Below, in pieces: positions 7,001 through 13,404 of a stretch of 16,769 nt of DNA. The position numbers were made by a program, and so were the translations under genes. Source of the stretch: Candidatus Firestonebacteria bacterium RIFOXYA2_FULL_40_8 (GTDB lineage Bacteria > Oederibacteriota > D2-FULL-39-29); contig MFGS01000015.1 of NCBI GenBank assembly GCA_001778355.1, positions 1 through 16,769 on the forward strand, in the 5' to 3' direction. Each line of letters starts with the position of its first letter. Within the stretch, counting starts at the first letter, position 1. A model generated the notes under the pieces. It was given only the letters and a program-made list of their open reading frames with translations, had not been told where the DNA came from and made no database searches.

Positions 7001-7543
7001 CTAAAGATAATTCGCAATATCAGCGCTTTCCTGGGTGTATTTCTTCTTTTTAGAATTAAAAATGAACTCGTCGATTAAGGCTTGTTTTTCCATCATATTC
7101 ATGAACAAAAGGCCTAAATTGTATTTTTCCCCGATTTTTTCAGACCTGACCACACCTGCCTGAACATTCTCGAACACTTCCCCGTTCGGAAGGGTAAAAC
7201 TTATATAAACCATCTCATTAATAGATATTTGTTTGTCACAGAGGACGGCCATGCCTCCGGAACTGATGTTGTGCATTATTCCTTTTAAAAACATACCTTC
7301 ATAACCGGACGGAGTAATTTCGATAGTTATCAGCGCGTAAACTCTGTGATGTTTTCTCTTTTCTTCAAGAATTTCATATAACTTTCTAATTGCGACAATT
7401 GCGCCCTCTTTTACCAGCTCGTCGGCACATTTCTGGCAATAGAACCTGCCTGCAAGCCGGATATCGCAATCAGCACACATTCCGGTGCCGCAGATGGAAC
7501 ACATTGCTACCGCTTCTTTCTCTTTATGATTTACACATTTCAT
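7001..7543 (-). CDS. B-box-like zinc finger plus PilZ domain protein (putative c-di-GMP effector)
   Basis: 180 residues, cytoplasmic, no signal peptide or membrane segment. The N-terminus (1-40) has four metal-ligand pairs in the B-box/zinc-ribbon style: C3/H6, C15/C18, C23/C26, C36/C39. A short helix (about 47-62) leads to a PilZ domain with the c-di-GMP motif halves R63-x3-R67 (RKHHR) and N92-x-S94-x2-G97 (NISSGG). Known PilZ domains bind cyclic di-GMP through exactly these residues, so binding is likely. What the zinc module contacts is unknown. The ATG at 7543 has GGAAGG a few bases upstream. The gene starts 11 bases after the HEAT-repeat gene, which argues for one operon and possibly one complex. 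The stop is TAG, with a second in-frame stop five codons later. Confidence 0.8.
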   Translation of the reverse strand: MKCVNHKEKEAVAMCSICGTGMCADCDIRLAGRFYCQKCADELVKEGAIVAIRKLYEILEEKRKHHRVYALITIEITPSGYEGMFLKGIMHNISSGGMAVLCDKQISINEMVYISFTLPNGEVFENVQAGVVRSEKIGEKYNLGLLFMNMMEKQALIDEFIFNSKKKKYTQESADIANYL

Positions 7544-7554
7544 TTTTCACCTTC

Positions 7555-9504
7555 CTACAAAAGACGGTAAGATTCGGCAGCGCCTTTTCTTGAACCGGTC
7601 TTTTCCTGCATTTTCAAAGCTTCTTTTGCCGCTCTGGAAATATTTTTCTCGCTATTTGTGACAAACCTGGAAAGAACAGCCTTTGTTTCCGTTTGAGAAT
7701 AAGAAGCAAGGGCGTATAACGCGGCTATCCTCGTGTTTAAAAGCTTTCCCCTGGTAAAGCTAAGTAAACCTCCGCCGGCAACTATTTTAGCAAGCGGCTC
7801 TATAGCAGACAAGTCTTTTATCTTACCGAGAGAGGCACATACTTCTTCTTCCAGGGAGGGATCCTGCTTTTTTTTAGAAAAAACGCTTTCGGGAGAAATA
7901 AATGTCAGAAGCTTAGGAACCAGTTCATTCGCTCTTACCCTGCCGGACAACTTAATGGCTTCTTTTAATATTTTCGGATCAAAATCATCCAAAGCTGTGG
8001 ATAATAATTCTTTTACCCTGTCAGGTTTGATCTTCGCAAGAATATCCAGAACGCCTTTACGTATATCCGGATTATAATGCGAATACATAGCCTTCAACTC
8101 ATCAAAAACTACATCATAAAACTCGACACTATCCATGACTTCAAGAATCCTAAGCGCTTCTTCGGTGGAGATATCTGGAGTTATCGACTCGCACAGAAGC
8201 TTTACGGCATTCTCTCCGAGGTTTTTTATCAGGAAACCAATAATCCTGCGAAGGTGCAGATCTTCTATATCTTTCAAAGTATTTATAAGATAAAATACCG
8301 CATATTCATCAAGAGACGCCACAACTTTATACGCCTCTTCTTTTTTCTTTCCCTCTTCCGAACGTAAATCGGCAACAAGAATATCAACCAGTCCGCTGTT
8401 CGCAAGTTTTTTCAAAACTTTATCCGCACTGAGGGCACGGCTTTCAAAACCCTCATTTTTAGAGTATTTATGGAGCCGGAACATCCTGGTTATCTGAATA
8501 GCTTTTTCGTAATTACCCTCTGCTGCATTTCTGTTGGCTGCCGATTCCAGCAAATCCGCAAGTTCTCGATAAACATCTTCTTCGGTCTCGCTCTCTTCGG
8601 TATTCAGGAATTTATCTTCAAGGTTGGAGATGATTTTCTTATCGCTCAACTGCTGGATAGAAGGATTTAACTGTTTAAAGGAGCGCACAGTTTCTAATCT
8701 TACATTACTCTCATTATCATCCAGATTCTCTGCGATCTTATCAACTACCTGGCCGGCAAGGTCAGGCCTATTAATTCCGTCCAGTTCTTTCAGCATCTTT
8801 TGAAGCTCATTCCTGCGTTCTTTCTTTATTAGGTCTTTTTTCTGTCCGGAAACTGCCTGTTCAGCCTGACTTGTTATGCTATCCACCGCCGACTTTGCCG
8901 GAACATTATTAATTGCTTCATCAGCTCCCGCATAATTGCCGGACGATACTCCCGAACCTCCCCCCGCTGTTCCCGAAGGAACACCTTCTATCACCCCTGC
9001 TTCGTTTGAAACCTGTGAAGCTTTGGGGTCTTCTTCCTGCCTAATTTCCTGATTATCATTCAAGGCCACATAAACTTTTTGATTTGTTTCTATATGCGTA
9101 AAACCTTTTTCCGAAAGCAATTTTGCAATATCAGGACGTGCTTCCTTCTTCTTAATACTCATATTCTCGACTAAAACAAGGAGTTCTTCTTCTGCAATTC
9201 CATTTTTAAACGTAATACTTCTAAGCTCGCACTGGATCATATTTTCAACAAAAGCAACACCGCTTTTATCTGCCGTTTTTAAGACCTGACCGTCGACTAT
9301 CAGATTTTTTTCCGACTCGCTCAGATTCATCTTTCCTCTGGTCGAAAGGTAGGGTTCAAGAGTTTTAATTAAACCGGCAACGCCGTCTTTAACAAGCTGG
9401 CTTTTAGGCGAGTAGAGCTGCGCATTACTGATAAGTATTCTCAGAGTTCTTGCAGTTTGATTAACTATTTTAGCTTCATCAGTGCTTAACGGATTTTCCG
9501 GCAT
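7555..9504 (-). CDS. HEAT-repeat protein with conserved N-terminal domain (scaffold, function unknown)
   Basis: About 649 residues, no signal peptide or transmembrane segment, so probably cytoplasmic. The first 130 or so residues form a compact alpha/beta region (RTLRILISNAQLYSPKSQLV, then ESEKNLIVDGQVL and LRSITFKNGIAEEELLVLVE). Domains of this look precede HEAT arrays or HD domains in signalling proteins. A low-complexity Gly/Ser/Ala-rich linker (about residues 155-220) separates it from a long helical array of HEAT/armadillo-type repeats to the C-terminus. The ATG at 9504 is chosen because AAAGGGA lies five to six bases upstream. A longer frame from 9576 has no ribosome site and runs through an intergenic repeat. 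The PilZ protein follows 11 bases downstream, suggesting a c-di-GMP-linked function. The stop is TAG, with a backup TGA four codons on. Confidence 0.78.
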   Translation of the reverse strand: MPENPLSTDEAKIVNQTARTLRILISNAQLYSPKSQLVKDGVAGLIKTLEPYLSTRGKMNLSESEKNLIVDGQVLKTADKSGVAFVENMIQCELRSITFKNGIAEEELLVLVENMSIKKKEARPDIAKLLSEKGFTHIETNQKVYVALNDNQEIRQEEDPKASQVSNEAGVIEGVPSGTAGGGSGVSSGNYAGADEAINNVPAKSAVDSITSQAEQAVSGQKKDLIKKERRNELQKMLKELDGINRPDLAGQVVDKIAENLDDNESNVRLETVRSFKQLNPSIQQLSDKKIISNLEDKFLNTEESETEEDVYRELADLLESAANRNAAEGNYEKAIQITRMFRLHKYSKNEGFESRALSADKVLKKLANSGLVDILVADLRSEEGKKKEEAYKVVASLDEYAVFYLINTLKDIEDLHLRRIIGFLIKNLGENAVKLLCESITPDISTEEALRILEVMDSVEFYDVVFDELKAMYSHYNPDIRKGVLDILAKIKPDRVKELLSTALDDFDPKILKEAIKLSGRVRANELVPKLLTFISPESVFSKKKQDPSLEEEVCASLGKIKDLSAIEPLAKIVAGGGLLSFTRGKLLNTRIAALYALASYSQTETKAVLSRFVTNSEKNISRAAKEALKMQEKTGSRKGAAESYRLL

Positions 9505-9551
9505 GATCGTCCCTTTAGTATGTTTAACTTCCAGTAACAACCTATTTGAGA

Positions 9552-9615
9552 ATCGAAAGTCGAAAATAGACCGCAATTGATTTACTTTATTTCTCGATTT
9601 TCGATTATCAATTGC
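9552..9615. repeat. Nested inverted repeats between tRNA-Val and the HEAT gene
   Basis: Outer/inner arms: ATCGAAAGTCGA (9552-9563) pairs with TCGATTTTCGAT (9594-9605) with one mismatch, and GCAATTGAT (9573-9581) pairs perfectly with ATCAATTGC (9607-9615). The two pairings overlap, so they could form alternative structures. CGAAA words recur. No T-run follows, so it is not a normal tRNA terminator. It may be a processing signal or a dispersed repeat. Confidence 0.5.
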
Positions 9616-9623
9616 TCTATTTA

Positions 9624-9700
9624 TGGTGGGCGCTACAGGGCTCGAACCTGTGACACCCAGCTTGTCGAGCTGGTACTCTAACCAACTGAGCTAAGCGCCC
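9624..9700 (-). tRNA. tRNA-Val (GAC)
   Basis: A complete 77-base cloverleaf with CCA encoded. The 7-bp acceptor stem is GGGCGCT/AGCGCCC, the D-arm GCTC/GAGT with loop AGTTGGTTA, the anticodon stem CCAGC/GCTGG, the variable loop GTGTC, and the T-arm ACAGG/CCTGT with loop TTCGAGC. The seven-base anticodon loop TCGACAA puts GAC at 34-36, i.e. valine (GUC/GUU codons). Position 33 is C instead of the nearly invariant U, which is unusual; every other expected position looks normal. A good promoter lies immediately upstream. Confidence 0.93.
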
Positions 9701-9716
9701 CTACCAATTAACAGTT

Positions 9717-9746
9717 ATTATAGCAAATAATAAAGGATTTTAGCAA
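9717..9746 (-). promoter_or_regulatory. Promoter of tRNA-Val
   Basis: Minus-strand TTGCTA (9741-9746), 18-base spacer and perfect TATAAT (9717-9722) preceded by TGC, an extended -10. The expected start is about ten bases before the mature tRNA 5' end. The HEAT and PilZ genes could be read through from here. Confidence 0.7.
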
Positions 9747-9753
9747 TGTTTTT

Positions 9754-9788
9754 AGCTCTGAATACTGACGCAGGAGTATTTCAGAGCT
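9754..9788. other. Long imperfect hairpin downstream of the fusion gene
   Basis: AGCTCTGAATACT (9754-9766) pairs with AGTATTTCAGAGCT (9775-9788), 13 bp with one bulged base and an eight-base loop. It lies about 135 bases after the stop of the ATPase/sugar-binding/AraC fusion. Minus-strand transcripts would have an A-run, not a U-run, after it, so it is not a canonical terminator. It could protect the mRNA 3' end. In the remaining 9789-9922 I see no gene or recognisable motif. Confidence 0.5.
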
Positions 9789-9922
9789 GATGTCACAGAT
9801 GAAACTATTGCTCACCGCAGATTAGGACAGTTATTCTTATTTAAACTTAATACTTCGGTCTGATTTCAACCAGGCTAACATTGCTTTCGTAAAGAAACAT
9901 ATGTTCTCTTCACAATAAAATG

Positions 9923-12097
9923 TTAAAGTTTTCTTAATCTATATTCACCGGGGGTGGAATTGGTATGCTTTTTGAAAATCTTGCAAAAATATGAAACATC
10001 AGTATAACCGACTTTTATTGCGACTTCATTTACATTATACTGTATATCTTCTAACAGTTTTTTTGCCTTTTCCATTCTGATATTAATTAAATAATCAAAT
10101 ATAGACATTCCGGTTTCAAAATTGAAGACCCTGACCAGATAACCCGTACTGTATCTCATGGCGGCAGCCACATCATCTAAGGATATCTTTTTATCGAAGT
10201 TTTTCTCCAGATAACTTATAGTATTTTCAGCTATTTTATTATAAATTTTATGTCTTTTTACTTTTTTAATTTCACCGGCCAGCGCTTCCAGCGCATTTTC
10301 CGGTTCAACCTCCCCTTTAATAACCGGAAGTATTTTCTTTTTTATCAACAGGGAAATCAAATCATAGTTCATAATTTCTTTATATTTATTTTTACAATTT
10401 TCAAACAATGAATCACAGGCGGCATAATACGGCTTTTTTGCTAATATTTCTTTGCTTTTCAAAATAGATATTTTTGCAGGAAAAGGATAGCCGGACTCAA
10501 GTTCAACATTTTTCAAAACACCGGAGTCCAGGAAATATTTGAGAAATTTATTTGCTTCTTGCGGAAATTTCGTATTTTTATGAATAGCTAGCGCCTGCCC
10601 GCTCAGAACTCCATAACCTTTTTCTTCTTTTTTCATCCCCGGAAGCGGCGCCAGTCCCACCTTATTTTCAAGCGCAGCACCCTTTCCTTGAAACTCCTTC
10701 ATAATATACGGCATAAATTTCAAAAATATCACCTTACCTGCGCAAAATTTTTTAATAATATCCCAATCCTCATATAAATATGAATTTTCCGGCATTATCT
10801 TGTATTTATATATTAAGTCTTTCATAAACTTCAAAGCCTCTAATTCTTTACCGGTGAAGGTAACATTCCCTTCTTTATCAAATATAGAACCTCCGTTAGA
10901 CCAGACAAATTCAACGAAGGAGTCTGCCAGCTGGGCGCCATCCCCGCAAAAAAACAACAAACCGTTCAACTCGGAATTCTTTTCTTTTTTTAAAATGTAT
11001 CCGGAGGTTTCTACCAGTTCATCCCAGGTTTCCGGGACTTTTCTTTTATATTTTTCAAGCAAATCTTTTCTATAGATCAAACTTTTACAATATACATCTT
11101 CCGGGATACCGTATAATTTACCATCATAATAACAAGCTTCCAGGGCTTCTTTTATATAATCATCTTCCGCTATATAGTCTTCTTCCAGATCTAAAAGTAA
11201 TCCTTCCTGCGAATACTTAAAAACCTCATTATACCCAAGACTTATCACTCCACCGGCGGGTTCCTTAGAAGAAGGAGTGTCGATTTTACGCATAGTTTTA
11301 GCCGGTTTTTGTGTTCGATACACGGCAATGCTAGGATATTTTTCCTCAAACTCTCTTATGCATTGAACTATTAATTTTCCAAACGGAATATAAACATTTA
11401 TTTCAACATGTGCCGCCGCACCCGCTTCTCTAAGTTCCAGCCCTGCGGCTCCTACACGTAGTTCGCTTATCTTCTTATCGCAAAGCGTAGCTTTTGATTT
11501 CAATACCGTCAATAATTTTACAATATTATTGTTTACCGCTGATTGCTTTATAACAATTATGTTATCGGCGATAGGAGCTAAGGCTGTAGCCGCCAGGCCA
11601 AAATATTTTTCTTCTTCAAAAACTCCGCTTATAAAAACAGCTGTCACGTTAAAATTAATTGTGTTTTCGACAATATTGTTTACAGCTTCCAGCAGTTCTC
11701 CATTATCTTCCGTATTAAGTTTTGCAGGAAATTCGTCTATTACAATCCTGAATTTATCTTCTTTATTTAATATTATTTCCAGAACTAAAACGGCATCTGC
11801 CAAAGAGGACAATTTGGCAGAGTGAAGAATAAATTTCCCTTGACCTATATATTTTTTCCACCGGATATCTAAAACATCATAAGAATCTAATATTCGCAAA
11901 GGATTTTTACCTAACGATATGAATATACATTTTTCACCTGAGAGTAAACCTTCCTTTAAGAACTGAAGCCCAAACATGGTCTTGCCGGTACCAGAATGGC
12001 CGGCGAGAAGAGTAATACTGTTCTCAACGATACCGCCGCTAAATATTTCATCCAGCCCCGGTATCCCGGAATTTACTCTCTTGTATTTATTTGCCAT
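9923..12097 (-). CDS. Three-domain fusion: KaiC/RecA-like ATPase + cytoplasmic ABC sugar-binding domain + AraC-type HTH
   Basis: 724 residues with three complete modules and no signal peptide. Residues 1-225 are a KaiC-family RecA-fold ATPase: GIPGLDEIFSGGI (11-23), Walker A GHSGTGKT (33-40), Walker B FRIVIDEF ending D121-E122. The usual KaiC Glu-Glu after the second strand is missing (ISLGKN, 60-65). Residues about 230-613 are a family-1 extracellular solute-binding domain: DGKLYGIPED, VPETWDELVE, FVWSNGGSIFDKEG, VGLAPLPG, all typical of ABC sugar-binding lipoproteins but here cytoplasmic. Residues about 618-724 are an AraC/XylS DNA-binding domain with both helix-turn-helices (ISLDDVAAAMRYS; NVNEVAIKVGYTDVSYF) and the end TPGEYR. 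I infer a one-component regulator: sugar sensing by the middle module, ATP-dependent assembly by the first, DNA binding by the last. The ATG at 12097 follows the ceramidase-frame TAA by one base, so the two were probably translationally coupled. I know of no described family with this domain order. Confidence 0.9.
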   Translation of the reverse strand: MANKYKRVNSGIPGLDEIFSGGIVENSITLLAGHSGTGKTMFGLQFLKEGLLSGEKCIFISLGKNPLRILDSYDVLDIRWKKYIGQGKFILHSAKLSSLADAVLVLEIILNKEDKFRIVIDEFPAKLNTEDNGELLEAVNNIVENTINFNVTAVFISGVFEEEKYFGLAATALAPIADNIIVIKQSAVNNNIVKLLTVLKSKATLCDKKISELRVGAAGLELREAGAAAHVEINVYIPFGKLIVQCIREFEEKYPSIAVYRTQKPAKTMRKIDTPSSKEPAGGVISLGYNEVFKYSQEGLLLDLEEDYIAEDDYIKEALEACYYDGKLYGIPEDVYCKSLIYRKDLLEKYKRKVPETWDELVETSGYILKKEKNSELNGLLFFCGDGAQLADSFVEFVWSNGGSIFDKEGNVTFTGKELEALKFMKDLIYKYKIMPENSYLYEDWDIIKKFCAGKVIFLKFMPYIMKEFQGKGAALENKVGLAPLPGMKKEEKGYGVLSGQALAIHKNTKFPQEANKFLKYFLDSGVLKNVELESGYPFPAKISILKSKEILAKKPYYAACDSLFENCKNKYKEIMNYDLISLLIKKKILPVIKGEVEPENALEALAGEIKKVKRHKIYNKIAENTISYLEKNFDKKISLDDVAAAMRYSTGYLVRVFNFETGMSIFDYLINIRMEKAKKLLEDIQYNVNEVAIKVGYTDVSYFCKIFKKHTNSTPGEYRLRKL

Positions 12098-12098
12098 T

Positions 12099-12320
12099 TT
12101 ATTTAGTCACCCGCCGCACTTTAAGCATTCTTTTAGCGTCCGCTTTTTTCCATTTACTAAATTCATCTATTGTTTTTCCGACAAATTTAAAAGTTTCAAA
12201 TTGATTAACCTGCGAGGTTTCCACTTCATATCCGCCATTCACATACGCATTGGCATGCGGCATATAGCTCAGATAACCGGTAGAATTATACAGGATGTAT
12301 GTTTTTTTAAATGGAGAATT
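12099..12320 (-). pseudogene. Detached C-terminal part of the ceramidase-like gene beyond an in-frame amber codon
   Basis: After the TAG at 12321-12323 the same frame stays open for 73 codons to TAA (12099-12101). It reads NSPFKKTYILYN, GYLSYMPHA and NGGYEVETSQ. These match the C-terminal part expected of neutral/alkaline ceramidase-like proteins (SPF...NGYxGYxPT...GGYEVE). The tyrosine of GGYE corresponds, as far as I can align it from memory, to a tyrosine that ligates the active-site zinc. No other disruption is present and the frame ends one base before the fusion gene, so this stretch was coding until recently or still is by readthrough. It has no good ribosome site of its own. A sequencing error at one base would explain it equally well. 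Confidence 0.75.
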
Positions 12321-13355
12321 CTATTTTATTTCCATCCCTGGTTCGCACAATAATTCTCCGGGAACACCGACAAAACAAACATCCCCGATCTTTAAAAAAT
12401 GTATCTCTGCTTTTTCATGCTTTTTATTTTTAAACAGAGGCATTAACACTGACTTTGCGCCATTTTTTATCTCAAGTTTTACCGTCGTTGATCTGGTTTC
12501 CAAATAATAATTTTTAAGTTTGCACTCTCTTATCCTTAGAGCCTGGGAATAACTTTCAATCACCTTAACCGCAAGATTTTTCCCCATCTCTTCTGTTTTT
12601 TCGAATCCGGACTCAAAGTTCACCGGATGAAGGTCCCCGCAAGCCCCTGTAACAAATACACATAAACCCCCAAGGTCTCTTTCAACGATCTTTCTTAATA
12701 CTCCCGGATAGTCGGAAGTTATCTTTAACGAGGATTCACCCGACGATTGAGAAGACAACGGATGAGCCGAATAATTTACAATGCTGGATATCAACTTACT
12801 TCCGCCTTTCTTCGTAAAAAACACCATTCCAAGCTCAGGATCCGTTATTCCGTTCACCATTGATTGGAGATGCTTATTGAAAGGCAAATAGGCGAAAACA
12901 TTTCCCGGCAATGTCACTCTTCTGTTAACATTTTCAAATACATCGGCAGAATATAAGTAGACATCAACTGCAGTCATATTATCAAAAGAACCCGTAACTG
13001 ATTCAGCGCTCCAATCAACCAGTTGACCGGAATATTCAAGATTTCTCATATTGATTTTGCTGTTTGACCTGGTATGCGGTCCCGAATGCGTATGTGTGCA
13101 GCAAAGAACGACATCTGTTTCTTTTATCTTAAGTATTTTCGCGCATTTTCTCCTTATCTTAACGACAAGTGGTCTATCCATTCCCAATAGGTCGTAGCTT
13201 AAGAGTATTTTTTTGCTCTTTCCGTCAGAAAATGCTATCCCGGAAATATAGAGTTCATCATGAATTCCGTCAGAAACGACATCCGAACCGTAACCTGCCA
13301 GCCGGACACCGGTCACAGGAGTTATTTTTTTTCTAAATGCTTTTATTTTCAACAT
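12321..13355 (-). CDS. Neutral/alkaline ceramidase-like amidase, truncated by an amber codon
   Basis: 344 residues as read, about 418 if the in-frame TAG is ignored, the latter being the usual size of these short bacterial ceramidase-like proteins. Neutral ceramidases are zinc amidohydrolases that cleave N-acyl bonds; the substrate of the short bacterial relatives is unknown. Visible motifs: TGVRLAGYG (15-23), CTHTHSGPHT (86-95, zinc histidines H88/H90), NYSAHPLSS (194-202, H198), TSDYPGVL (213-220), TGACGDLHPV (236-245) and VGVPGELLCE (329-338). There is no signal peptide, unlike secreted ceramidases. The ATG at 13355 has only a distant AAGGA upstream. It lies 49 bases after the DUF4832 gene, upstream of the fusion regulator. 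The TAG replaces what is usually a basic residue after EIK, and a single change from AAG, CAG or GAG would produce it. Family call confident; activity of the truncated form doubtful. Confidence 0.8.
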   Translation of the reverse strand: MLKIKAFRKKITPVTGVRLAGYGSDVVSDGIHDELYISGIAFSDGKSKKILLSYDLLGMDRPLVVKIRRKCAKILKIKETDVVLCCTHTHSGPHTRSNSKINMRNLEYSGQLVDWSAESVTGSFDNMTAVDVYLYSADVFENVNRRVTLPGNVFAYLPFNKHLQSMVNGITDPELGMVFFTKKGGSKLISSIVNYSAHPLSSQSSGESSLKITSDYPGVLRKIVERDLGGLCVFVTGACGDLHPVNFESGFEKTEEMGKNLAVKVIESYSQALRIRECKLKNYYLETRSTTVKLEIKNGAKSVLMPLFKNKKHEKAEIHFLKIGDVCFVGVPGELLCEPGMEIK

Positions 13356-13404
13356 ATTTATATACTATCCTTAATACAATATTTCATTTCAGGACATTAC
13401 CAGG

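Noticed and set aside
9505..9576. 24-residue N-terminal extension of the large HEAT protein
   Set aside because: It has no ribosome binding site, lies in an inverted-repeat intergenic region, and a better start with AAAGGGA exists at 9504.
9754..9788. Intrinsic terminator of the fusion gene
   Set aside because: The stem is followed by A residues on the minus strand, with no U-run in either direction.
12321..12323. Genome-wide reassignment of TAG to an amino acid
   Set aside because: Two other genes here end naturally at TAG near their expected ends, and no suppressor tRNA or recoding element is visible in the window. Local readthrough remains possible.
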